Of a stretch of 42,768 bases of DNA, positions 1 to 6,829 are shown one piece after another (the stretch's first letter is position 1; the number at the start of each line of letters is the position of its first letter). Made by a program: the position numbers and the translations under genes. Location of the stretch: contig JAQDQK010000028.1 of the NCBI GenBank assembly GCA_027658995.1, forward strand, positions 1 to 42,768, read 5' to 3'. The stretch is from Propionibacteriaceae bacterium AM104-82 (GTDB lineage: Bacteria; Actinomycetota; Actinomycetes; Propionibacteriales; Propionibacteriaceae). The notes beneath the pieces were generated by a model. That model saw only the letters and a program-made list of their open reading frames with translations, searched no databases and was not told the DNA's origin.

Positions 1-540
1 ATCAGTGTGTCTGCTTCCTAATCAGGAGCCACCCCTTACACAAACCATCTGACACCCTCAGTCGCCCGCCGCTGCGTCGAAACCCCCTGCCACCAGGGCA
101 GAGACCCGGCCACATCAAGGCGACCACAGGCTCGGACAACAGACCCGATGACGCAGCCGTGGACGCTCGGTGCTCGGACCCCTCGACGAGCTCGGGGAAC
201 GGACCGCGGACGCCTCGACAGGCTCGGGGAACGGTCTCGGACCCCTCGACCAGGTCGGGGAACGACGCTGGTTGAGCCAGCCGCGGCGACGGAGTCGCCC
301 GCCGCTGCGTCGAAACCCTCCGCCACCCGGGCAGAGACCCAGCCACACATCAAGCTAGCCGCCACCCAGCCGGACGCCTCCCGCTCGAAGAGCAGACCCC
401 GATGACGAGCCGCTGACGCTCGGCGCTCGGACCTCTCGACGAGCTCGGGGAACGGAACTCGGACCCCTCGACCAGCTCGGGGAACGTCGCTCGGACCGCG
501 AGTTCGGGCAGCGCGCCTTCTTGAGCCGACTTTTCCATAA
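1..540. repeat. Intergenic repeat array (TTGAGCC/GTCGAAACC element plus CTCGACGAGCTCGGGG units)
   Basis: No convincing gene is present; the open frames here are by-products of high GC. One complete element lies at about 268-317 (GTTGAGCC border, hairpin GGCGAC-GGA-GTCGCC, GCGTCGAAACC border), and the right end of another lies at 61-83. Between and after them are at least five copies of a short palindromic unit around CCTCGACGAGCTCGGGGAACG (about 179-200, 211-232, 238-262, 436-456, 468-486). The array ends just before the ArsR promoter region. Confidence 0.85.
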
Positions 541-543
541 TTC

Positions 544-573
544 TTGCCTTATATAAGACTTGGTTGATATAAA
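544..573 (+). promoter_or_regulatory. Promoter and likely ArsR operator of the ArsR-SRPBCC operon (leaderless)
   Basis: TTGCCT (544-549) and TATAAA (568-573) are 18 bases apart, and the TATAAA box is 6 bases before the ATG, so transcription should start at the ATG. The perfect palindrome CTTATATAAG (548-557) and the inverted pair TTATAT / ATATAA (549-554 / 567-572) overlap this promoter, which fits autorepression by the ArsR-type product. Confidence 0.5.
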
Positions 574-579
574 GGATCC

Positions 580-918
580 ATGAACGCCTTCGACATCCTC
601 GGCGACCCGGTGCGACGCCGCATCGTCGAACTCCTCGCCCCGGGCGACGTGAGCGCGGGAACGGTGACCGAGGTCATCCAGGCCGAGTTCGGGATCTCCC
701 AACCGGCCGTCTCCAGCCACCTGCGGACCCTCCGCGAGGCCGGGTTCGCGACCTTCCGCAGGGAGGGCACCCGTCGGCTCTACGCGCTCGAGGATCGCCC
801 GCTGCGCGAGGTCCGCGAGTGGGTCGAGCTTCAGACGGCGTTCTGGAACCAGCGGCTCGACGCGCTGGCCACCGAGGTCGCCCGGGCACACCGCGCGACC
901 GGAAAGGAATCATCGTGA
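580..918 (+). CDS. ArsR family winged-helix transcriptional regulator
   Basis: A 112-residue protein, the usual length of a single-domain ArsR regulator. The N-terminus (MNAFDILGDPVRRRIVELL) is the typical first helix, and the recognition-helix region reads GISQPAVSSHLRTLREAGF, followed by the wing (FRREGTRRLYAL) at about residues 60-70. No metal-binding ELCVCDL motif is present, so this belongs to the metal-independent group that commonly pairs with AHSA1/SRPBCC proteins. Its stop overlaps the GTG of the next gene by 4 bases (GTGA), so the two are translationally coupled. A palindrome in the promoter suggests that it represses its own operon. The ligand is unknown. Confidence 0.9.
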   Translation: MNAFDILGDPVRRRIVELLAPGDVSAGTVTEVIQAEFGISQPAVSSHLRTLREAGFATFRREGTRRLYALEDRPLREVREWVELQTAFWNQRLDALATEVARAHRATGKESS

Positions 919-1808
919 GCGAGTTCATCCGCGCGCTGGCGGGCTCGGCGACCCAGCCGAGCATCAGCCTCGAGCGCGTCTACCCCACCGACCGCGGCAG
1001 CCTCTGGGAGGCCGTCACCACACCGGCCGCCGCATCGCGCTGGCTCGGCACCATCGTCGGGGAACCGTCGCAACCGGGCGAGAGGTTCGCGATCGAACTC
1101 GGCCCAGACGACGTCGCCGACTGCGTGCTCGAGGACTGCTCGCCGATGGAACGCCTCGTCGTCGGCTGGTCCTGGGGCGACGAGCCGCCCGGTCGAGTGA
1201 CTCTCGAACTGTTCGACGCGGAGGTCGGCACCGGCCTTCGCCTCACGCACGCGCTGTTGACGCCCGAGACCGGCCCCGACTACGGCGGGGGCTGGGAGGA
1301 ACTACTCACCGACCTGGTCGCCTGGCTCGACGGCCGACCCCACCCCGACCGCGTCCCTGGCGTCCTCGCCCAGCAGTGGCAGGCCATGGCCGACGGCGCC
1401 CTCGAACTCACGCGCGACCTGCCCGGCACGCCCGACCGGGTCTGGGCGGCGCTCACGTCAGGGATGGGTGACTGGTGGTGGTCGCACTGGCCCGACGTCA
1501 CCGTCGAGGCCGACGTCCGCCCAGGGGGGCGCTACGAGATCGCCGCCCCCGGCGTGGGCATCACCCTCAGCGGCAGTTACCTCGCAGTCGAGCCGACGAG
1601 CCATCTCGCCTACACGTGGCAGTGGTCGGACGCCGACGGCACCGCCCCCGACGAGGCCGTCGACCTGCGCCTCGAGGCGATCCCCACCGGGACTCGACTG
1701 ACGGTGCGACACACGGGAGCATGGGCGGACGGCAGCGCCGCGGAGGCCTACCGGGAGGGTTGGGGCTTCACGCTCGGCCAACTCGAGGCCGCGCTGACGG
1801 CGTCCTGA
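915..1808 (+). CDS. SRPBCC (AHSA1) protein with two tandem domains
   Basis: A 297-residue protein starting at GTG 915 inside the stop of the ArsR gene; the frame is open further upstream but the coupling and the domain start favour this GTG. Two START/AHSA1-like modules can be seen: residues about 12-145 (SLERVYPTDRGSLWEAVTTP, a typical first strand and helix) and about 157-297 (ELTRDLPGTPDRVWAALTS, then GGRYEI). AHSA1 proteins have a hydrophobic cavity and often lie beside an ArsR gene; their substrates are mostly unknown. Most are about 150 residues, so this one is a duplication-fusion. The C-terminal helix (EAYREGWGFTLGQLEAAL) is the standard closing helix of the family. Function beyond fold is not known. 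Confidence 0.85.
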   Translation: MSEFIRALAGSATQPSISLERVYPTDRGSLWEAVTTPAAASRWLGTIVGEPSQPGERFAIELGPDDVADCVLEDCSPMERLVVGWSWGDEPPGRVTLELFDAEVGTGLRLTHALLTPETGPDYGGGWEELLTDLVAWLDGRPHPDRVPGVLAQQWQAMADGALELTRDLPGTPDRVWAALTSGMGDWWWSHWPDVTVEADVRPGGRYEIAAPGVGITLSGSYLAVEPTSHLAYTWQWSDADGTAPDEAVDLRLEAIPTGTRLTVRHTGAWADGSAAEAYREGWGFTLGQLEAALTAS

Positions 1809-1885
1809 GCGGGACGCGGCTCACCCGAGGATTCGACGCGGCCCCGACGTTTCGACGATACCGATGCTCGGCCGGGGCCTGAGGA

Positions 1886-2323
1886 TTACCGGGAGTAGGG
1901 GGTGTCGCCGTAGGGGTCGTACTCGCCCGAAGGCTGCGCCTGTGGCGACTGCTCGAGGTCCGAGACGCCGTAGGGGTCGGGCTGCCCCTGGTAGCCGACC
2001 TGCGCGTTGCGCTGGTACCCCGGGTTGGCCGGGTATCGCAGATGCGACTGGTAGCCCTGATTCTCCAAGGGCCGGTGGCCGGGTCGTCCGATGATGAGTG
2101 CGACACCGAGCAGCGCGGAGCCGATGAGGTTCACCGTGCCTGCGATGAGCCCGTACGCCTGCACACCCATCCGCTGGATGAAGCCGGGCGCCAACAGCGT
2201 CAGGACGGTGCCGATGACCGAGATCGCGACCCACACGGCGAGCAGGATGCGCGCCACCCCGCGGCTTCGCACCACGCCCACGATGAAGAGCGCGATGAAC
2301 AGCACCTGCAGGATCACGAACAT
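1886..2323 (-). CDS. Small membrane protein with a Tyr/Gln/Pro-rich tail
   Basis: A 145-residue protein with three or four hydrophobic segments in residues 1-85 (MFVILQVLFIALFIVGVV at the start) and a polar tail rich in Tyr, Gly, Gln and Pro (repeated NPGYQ/YQGQ-type units). I do not recognise a named family. It is a paralogue of the next gene (2553-2918): both share the layout, the RSxGVARILLAxWV stretch after the first helix and LIIGRPGxR/LILGRPGYR before the tail. Each has its own TAGGTT promoter box a few bases before ATG. Tails of this kind often occur in actinobacterial membrane proteins and may be cytoplasmic interaction segments; that is inference. Confidence 0.75.
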   Translation of the reverse strand: MFVILQVLFIALFIVGVVRSRGVARILLAVWVAISVIGTVLTLLAPGFIQRMGVQAYGLIAGTVNLIGSALLGVALIIGRPGHRPLENQGYQSHLRYPANPGYQRNAQVGYQGQPDPYGVSDLEQSPQAQPSGEYDPYGDTPYSR

Positions 2324-2330
2324 GGGCCCG

Positions 2331-2336
2331 AACCTA
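2331..2336 (-). promoter_or_regulatory. -10 box of a leaderless promoter (TAGGTT, 7 bases before ATG)
   Basis: On the minus strand TAGGTT is followed by 7 bases and the ATG at 2323. The preceding GGTGC is identical in the promoter of the paralogue at 2925-2930. Confidence 0.45.
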
Positions 2337-2552
2337 GCACCGAGGCGGCTCTGCCCCTCCTGGCTTCGGTCCTTACGGAACCGCTTGCGGTGCCCGTCAC
2401 AACGCGTCGGACACCGCCATGACGCGGGATGATGATGCCGGGTACCGGATCCCTATGAATATCGGCGCGGCCGAGGCGTCGGCCAACGACTCACGGGGCG
2501 CGCCACACACCCACCCCACCCAGCCGATCGCGCAAGCGCAGCCGGGCCTCGC

Positions 2553-2918
2553 TCAGTGACCGTATGGGGCGTTCGGCCCGTAGCCCGGGTTGGGGCCGGC
2601 CGCGGGCGGGTAGCCGGGCGAGCCGTATCCGGGCTGCGGGTCGCCGCGGTACCCGGGGCGTCCGAGGATCAGCGCGAGCGCGAGGAGGATCGACCCGATG
2701 GAGCCGAGACCGGTGGTCAGCAGGATGTAGACGGTGTGCGTCGGATGCATGGCGCCGGGCAGAAAGACAAACAGCAGCGTCGAGACGAAGTGGATCACGA
2801 CCCAGATCGCGAGCAGGATGCGCGCGACGCCCGCACTGCGGATGACCCCGACGATGTACAGGGCGAGCATCGCGACCTGCGGCACGAGGAACAGGAGAAG
2901 GTCCGGCGCATGAAACAT
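2553..2918 (-). CDS. Small membrane protein with a Gly/Tyr/Pro-rich tail, paralogue of 1886-2323
   Basis: A 121-residue protein with hydrophobic segments at about 5-25, 30-53 and 60-85, then a tail in which GYGSPGYPP-like units repeat. The RSAGVARILLAIWVV stretch matches the paralogue 230 bases downstream, so the pair arose by tandem duplication. The start lies only 20 bases from the stop of the upstream SMR gene (2939), and its TAGGTT box (2925-2930) sits in that gap, so it can be transcribed alone as well as by read-through from the exporter genes. Function unknown. Confidence 0.75.
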   Translation of the reverse strand: MFHAPDLLLFLVPQVAMLALYIVGVIRSAGVARILLAIWVVIHFVSTLLFVFLPGAMHPTHTVYILLTTGLGSIGSILLALALILGRPGYRGDPQPGYGSPGYPPAAGPNPGYGPNAPYGH

Positions 2919-2924
2919 GCGCCG

Positions 2925-2930
2925 AACCTA
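2925..2930 (-). promoter_or_regulatory. -10 box of a leaderless promoter (TAGGTT, 6 bases before ATG)
   Basis: TAGGTT on the minus strand, 6 bases before the ATG at 2918, within the 20-base gap after the second SMR gene. Confidence 0.45.
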
Positions 2931-2938
2931 GCACCGGG

Positions 2939-3358
2939 TCAGGCCGTGGTCGGGGCGCTCTCCGCGCTCTTCGCGTCCTTCTTCGAGTCGAGTTGCTTCA
3001 GTCCGACGACGCAGCCGACGATCCCGACGAGCAGCAGTCCCTTGAGCCACGACATCGGCTCCGCGCCGATCGCGACGGAGTAGCCGACGGTCAGCAGGGT
3101 GCCGACGCTCGTCCAGACCGCATAGGCGGTCCCGGTGGGGATGTGCTGCATTGCCATCGAGAGGCCGACGACCGACAGCACGGTCGCGACCAGGAAGATG
3201 ACGGTGGGGACGGGCTGGCTGAAGCTCTTGCTCGCCGACAGCGCGTTGGCCCAGACCGCCTCGAGGACGGCGCTGACCAGGAGCACCGGCCATGCCATCT
3301 TGGCCTTGATCAGGGTCTTCCTGCCCTTGGCTTGCTTGTTCACGTTCTGCTCACTCAT
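2939..3358 (-). CDS. SMR family transporter, second subunit of a probable guanidinium exporter (Gdx/SugE type)
   Basis: A 139-residue small multidrug resistance protein. Residues 21-120 give the four-helix SMR fold: the membrane-embedded glutamate is E33 in SAVLEAVWANAL, followed by the signature TGTAYAVWTSVGTLL. Relative to its partner it has about 20 extra N-terminal residues (polar, basic) and a charged tail (LDSKKDAKSAESAPTTA). The ATG overlaps the stop of the first SMR gene by 4 bases (ATGA) with GAAGG 8 bases upstream, so the two subunits should be made in fixed ratio. Paired SMR genes usually encode a heterodimer with opposite membrane orientation (for example YkkCD); that is known for the family. 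Export of guanidinium is inferred from the riboswitch upstream. Confidence 0.85.
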   Translation of the reverse strand: MSEQNVNKQAKGRKTLIKAKMAWPVLLVSAVLEAVWANALSASKSFSQPVPTVIFLVATVLSVVGLSMAMQHIPTGTAYAVWTSVGTLLTVGYSVAIGAEPMSWLKGLLLVGIVGCVVGLKQLDSKKDAKSAESAPTTA

Positions 3359-3669
3359 GCCAGCACCTTCAGTCCGACCACGCACGCGACGATGCCGCAC
3401 AGCAGCAGCACCTTCGCGAGGCTCGCCTTCTCGACCTTCGTGATCATCGCCCAGATCACCGTCAGGGACGCGCCGGTGGCGGTCCAGATGGCGTAGGCGG
3501 TGCCGGTCGGCAGCGTGTGCAGCGCGATGCCGAGGCCGCCGAGGCTGAGGATCGAGGCGACGATGAACACGATCGTCGGGATCTTCTTCTTGAATCCGTC
3601 CGAGCGTCCGAGCGCGGTGGCCCAGACAGCTTCGAGGACGCCAGAGGCTATGAGTATGACCCAGTCCAT
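3355..3669 (-). CDS. sugE: SMR family transporter, first subunit of a probable guanidinium exporter (Gdx/SugE type)
   Basis: A 104-residue four-helix SMR protein of normal length. E13 in GVLEAVWA is the coupling glutamate, and LPTGTAYAIWTATGASL is the SugE/Gdx-type third-helix signature, unlike the EmrE subtype. Gdx proteins exchange guanidinium for protons across the inner membrane. A strong AAGGAAGGGAAG ribosome site lies a few bases before the ATG, directly after the guanidine-III-like aptamer at 3701-3740, so ligand binding can control access to this site. The gene leads the operon and overlaps the second SMR gene. Gene symbol is by family resemblance. Confidence 0.9.
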   Translation of the reverse strand: MDWVILIASGVLEAVWATALGRSDGFKKKIPTIVFIVASILSLGGLGIALHTLPTGTAYAIWTATGASLTVIWAMITKVEKASLAKVLLLCGIVACVVGLKVLA

Positions 3670-3700
3670 GTGACGACTTCCCTTCCTTTTCCGAGAGGTT

Positions 3701-3740
3701 GGCCAGTCTTGTCTTCACCGGGTACTGGTCCGTCGTCCGG
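3701..3740 (-). ncRNA. Guanidine-III riboswitch (ykkC-III type)
   Basis: Read on the minus strand, the segment contains CCGGACGA, then AGTACCCGGT, then GACAAGACTGGCC. These are the conserved blocks and spacing of the ykkC-III aptamer, which folds as a pseudoknot and binds guanidinium. The covarying stem is also kept: GGACCAGT can pair with ACTGGCC, where known members have a different sequence. The aptamer ends 31 bases before the ATG of the first SMR gene and just before its ribosome site, so control is probably at translation. The gene content downstream (Gdx-type SMR pair) agrees with the known use of this class. Confidence 0.9.
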
Positions 3741-3780
3741 GGCGGGTCGCCGCGTTCAGGTTAGCAAATTTCGTACAAGA

Positions 3781-3809
3781 TTCCACTTCCTCCGTAAGGG
3801 GGTTACACT
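3781..3809 (+). promoter_or_regulatory. Possible promoter of the flavin oxidoreductase gene
   Basis: TACACT (3804-3809) is a fair -10 box; TTCCAC 17 bases upstream is a weak -35. AGGACGG just before the ATG at 3844 serves as ribosome site, so this gene, unlike many others here, has a leader. Confidence 0.3.
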
Positions 3810-3843
3810 CGATTTACTTGAACTCTCAACATTAGGACGGGTC

Positions 3844-4872
3844 ATGGACGTCGAGTTCGGCATCGACACCTTCGGCGACATCACCGAGGACGCCAACGGC
3901 AGGCTGCTCCCCGACGATGTGGTCATCCGCAACGTGATCGACGAGGCGGTCCTGGCGGACCAGCTCGGCCTCGACGCCGTCGGGGTCGGGGAGCACCACC
4001 GCAACGACTTCGCGATCTCCTCCCCCGACATGGTGCTGGCGGCGATCGCGGCGCGCACGTCGAGGATCAAGCTCGCCACCGCAGTCACGGTGCTGTCCTC
4101 CGACGACCCCGTCCGCGTCTTCGAGCGATTCTCGACGCTCGACGCGATCAGCAGCGGTCGCGCGGAGGTCGTCGTCGGCCGCGGGTCGTTCATCGAGTCG
4201 TTCCCGCTGTTCGGCTACGACCTGCAGGACTACGAGGCGCTGTTCGAGGAGAAGCTTGAGCTGTTCGCGAAGCTGATCCAGGGCGGTTCGCACACGTGGA
4301 AGGGGACGCTGACGCAGAGCCTCGACGGCGTCGAACTCCACCCGAAGCTGGCCAACGGTCCGCTGAAGACGTGGGTCGCGGTCGGCGGGTCGCCCCAGTC
4401 GGTGATCCGCGCCGCCACCTACGACCTGCCCCTGATGCTGGCGATCATCGGCGGCCCCGTCGAGAGGTTCGCGCCATTCGCCGAACTGCACCGCCGCGCG
4501 CTCGAGGAGTTGGGCAAGGGGCCGCAGCCGATCGGCTATCACACCTACGGTCACATCGCGTCGACCGACGACGAGGCCCGCGAGCGGATGTACAAGCCGT
4601 GGCTGGAGCAGACGCGTCGGATCGGCGCCGAGCGCGGCTGGGGCCGGATGGACCGCTCGCACTTCGAGCAGGAGGCCGACCATGGATCGATGGCCGTGGG
4701 GTCGCCCGAGACGGTCGCCAGAAAGATCGCCGACGGCGTCAAGGCGCTCGGGGCGTCGCGCTTCCAGTTGAAGATCTCGACCGGTCGACTGCCGCACGAG
4801 GCTCTCCTCGACTCGGTCCATCTGTACGCGACCGAGGTCGTCCCGCTGGTCAAGGACATGCTCGCCGAGTAG
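3844..4872 (+). CDS. LLM-class flavin-dependent oxidoreductase (luciferase-like monooxygenase)
   Basis: A 342-residue TIM-barrel protein of the luciferase-like family. It begins MDVEFGIDTFGD, has the EHHRNDF motif at about residues 46-52 (the conserved EHH of this subgroup), LATAVTVLSSDDPVRVFE at about 78-95, and the GRAEVVVGRGS stretch. The end (GSPETVARKIADGVKALG) is the usual C-terminal helix that closes the barrel. Such enzymes use reduced flavin or F420 to oxidise small molecules; the substrate cannot be told from sequence. The longer open frame upstream is rejected because the ATG at 3844 has a ribosome site and fits the family's N-terminus. It is divergent from the guanidinium exporter operon, and a functional link is possible but unproven. 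Confidence 0.88.
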   Translation: MDVEFGIDTFGDITEDANGRLLPDDVVIRNVIDEAVLADQLGLDAVGVGEHHRNDFAISSPDMVLAAIAARTSRIKLATAVTVLSSDDPVRVFERFSTLDAISSGRAEVVVGRGSFIESFPLFGYDLQDYEALFEEKLELFAKLIQGGSHTWKGTLTQSLDGVELHPKLANGPLKTWVAVGGSPQSVIRAATYDLPLMLAIIGGPVERFAPFAELHRRALEELGKGPQPIGYHTYGHIASTDDEARERMYKPWLEQTRRIGAERGWGRMDRSHFEQEADHGSMAVGSPETVARKIADGVKALGASRFQLKISTGRLPHEALLDSVHLYATEVVPLVKDMLAE

Positions 4873-4888
4873 CCGCCGACCCGGTCCT

Positions 4889-4998
4889 GGGTTGGGCCCT
4901 GCGTTGAGCATGTTTGGTTGCTCGTTGGCGGTTGAGCCCGCATTTCACGTTCAAATCCGTAACGACTTACCAAACATGCTCAACGCCACACCCAACCC
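4889..4998. repeat. 110-bp inverted-repeat element
   Basis: The left arm 4889-4917 and right arm 4970-4998 are inverted copies: 17 bases next to the loop match perfectly (GCGTTGAGCATGTTTGG against its complement), then four mismatches, then eight more matching bases. The loop is 52 bases and contains TTGAGCC. No poly-T follows, so it is not a standard terminator. It may be a miniature mobile element or a structured RNA. Confidence 0.75.
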
Positions 4999-5079
4999 AC
5001 GGATACCGGTGCCTTGACGGACGGACCGGCAGCGTCCGAGACCCACCCCGAGCCGTCCCAAGAACCCGGGGCGGGCTGC

Positions 5080-5085
5080 TAGCGT
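5080..5085 (+). promoter_or_regulatory. -10 box of a leaderless promoter (TAGCGT, 6 bases before ATG)
   Basis: TAGCGT is followed by CGAGCC and the ATG at 5092. No ribosome site is seen, which supports a leaderless message. Confidence 0.45.
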
Positions 5086-5091
5086 CGAGCC

Positions 5092-6759
5092 ATGACCGAC
5101 ACCCCCGTGCGCGAAGCAACGCCCCTCGACGCGATCGCCGACGCCTATGTCGACACGATCGCCTCCCTCAGCCCCCTCACCGCGACCTCGATCGGGGTGC
5201 CGGGCAACGAGAGAGCGGTCGACGACTTCTCCCCTGAGGGCCTCGGCGCCATCGCCGACGCGACCCGCGAGACGCTGCGCCAGGTTCAGGCCACCGAGCC
5301 CGTCGACGCCGTCGACGAGGTCACCAAGGCCGCCATGATCGAGCGCCTCTCGCTCGACCTCGAACTCCACGACGCGGGCGAGCAGTACGCCGACCTCAAC
5401 AACCTCGCCTCCCCGCTGCAGGGCTTGCGCGGCGTGTTCGACCTGATGCCGACCGCCACCGAGGACGACTGGGCGACGATCGCCGAGCGCATGCACGCCG
5501 TCTCGGGCGGCGTCGACGGCTACATCGCCTCCCTGCGTCGCGCCGCCGCGAACCCCGATGGCCCGTTCCCGGCCAAGCGTCAGATCGACATCGGCGTCGA
5601 CCAGGCCCGTGAGCTCGCCGGCCTCGACAGCTTCTGGTCCAAGCTCGCCTCCGGCGCAGAGGTGCCCTCCTCGCTCGCCGCCGACCTCACCCGGGGCGCA
5701 GACGCCGCGCAGGCCGCCTACCGCAGGCTCGCGGAGGCCCTCGCTGACCTCTATGACCGGGCACCCGAGGCCGACGCCGTCGGACGGGAACGTTACGGCC
5801 GGTTCTCGCGGCTGTTCCTCGGCGCAACAGTCGACCTCGACGAGACCTACGAATGGGGTCGCGAGCAGCTCGCCAGCATCCTCGCCGAGCAGGACGAGAT
5901 CGCCCACCAGCTCTACGGCGACGGCACCACCACCGCTGAGGCGATGGAGAAGCTCAACGCCGACCCGACGCGCCAACTGCACGGCACCGACGCCCTGAAG
6001 GCCTGGATGCAGGAGACCTCCGACGCCGCCATCGAGGCGCTCTCGGGCGTCCACTTCGACATCGCGGAGCCGATCCGTCGCCTCGAGTGCTGCATCGCGC
6101 CGACGCAGGACGGCGGCATCTACTACACAGGTCCCACGGCCGACTTCTCGCGACCGGGCCGCATGTGGTGGTCGGTGCCGCCGGGCGTCGAGACCTTCTC
6201 GACGTGGCAGGAGAAGACGACGGTCTACCACGAGGGCGTCCCTGGGCATCACCTGCAGATCGGCCAGGCCGTCTACCGCGCCTCGGACCTGAACAAGTGG
6301 CGCAGCCTACTGTGCTGGGTGTCGGGCCACGGCGAGGGTTGGGCGCTGTACGCCGAGCGCCTGATGGCCGACCTCGGCTTCCAGGACGACCCGGGCGACC
6401 GGATGGGCATGCTCGACTCCCAGCGGCTCCGGGCCGCGCGCGTCGTGCTCGACATCGGCGTGCACCTCGGCAAGGACTACCCCGGCGGCGGCACCTGGAA
6501 CGCCGACAACGCGTGGGAGTTCCTGCGCGAGAACGTCGCGATGCAGCCCGACTTCCTGCGCTTCGAGTTGGACCGCTACCTCGGATGGGCGGGGCAGGCG
6601 CCGTCGTACAAGGTCGGCCAGCGGCTGTGGGAGCAGGCGCGGGATGAGACGGCCCGACGCGAGGGCGACGCCTTCGACATCAAGCGTTTCCACGGCCGGG
6701 CGCTCGACCTGGGCTCGGTCGGCCTCGACGTGCTGTCCGAGGCTCTGCGCCGCTCCTGA
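5092..6759 (+). CDS. DUF885 family metallohydrolase/peptidase-like protein
   Basis: A 555-residue protein, normal length for DUF885. The diagnostic motif HEGVPGHH is at residues 380-387 (form HExxPGHH), preceded by a tyrosine-histidine helix, and GHGEGWALYAERL follows about 40 residues later and supplies the third metal ligand. These resemble the active site of zinc carboxypeptidases of the M32/M2 class, and family members are thought to be cytoplasmic peptidases; biochemical data are few. No signal peptide is present. It is a single-gene unit with a hairpin terminator 15 bases after the stop. Confidence 0.88.
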   Translation: MTDTPVREATPLDAIADAYVDTIASLSPLTATSIGVPGNERAVDDFSPEGLGAIADATRETLRQVQATEPVDAVDEVTKAAMIERLSLDLELHDAGEQYADLNNLASPLQGLRGVFDLMPTATEDDWATIAERMHAVSGGVDGYIASLRRAAANPDGPFPAKRQIDIGVDQARELAGLDSFWSKLASGAEVPSSLAADLTRGADAAQAAYRRLAEALADLYDRAPEADAVGRERYGRFSRLFLGATVDLDETYEWGREQLASILAEQDEIAHQLYGDGTTTAEAMEKLNADPTRQLHGTDALKAWMQETSDAAIEALSGVHFDIAEPIRRLECCIAPTQDGGIYYTGPTADFSRPGRMWWSVPPGVETFSTWQEKTTVYHEGVPGHHLQIGQAVYRASDLNKWRSLLCWVSGHGEGWALYAERLMADLGFQDDPGDRMGMLDSQRLRAARVVLDIGVHLGKDYPGGGTWNADNAWEFLRENVAMQPDFLRFELDRYLGWAGQAPSYKVGQRLWEQARDETARREGDAFDIKRFHGRALDLGSVGLDVLSEALRRS

Positions 6760-6773
6760 CGGAGAACGTCATC

Positions 6774-6806
6774 GACCCGTCGACCTGGGCTCCGGGTCGA
6801 CGGGTC
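6774..6806 (+). terminator. Hairpin terminator after the DUF885 gene
   Basis: A perfect 12-bp stem GACCCGTCGACC / GGTCGACGGGTC with a 9-base loop, followed by GGTCGTTTCAT. The U-tract is weak, as is usual in high-GC actinobacteria. Confidence 0.7.
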
Positions 6807-6829
6807 GGTCGTTTCATGGGGTGACGAGG

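Noticed and set aside
3359..3718. N-terminal extension of the second SMR gene in one long open frame (2939-3718)
   Set aside because: The extension is an out-of-frame reading of the first SMR gene and of the riboswitch. The ATG at 3358 has a ribosome site, matches the SMR start and overlaps the first gene by ATGA.
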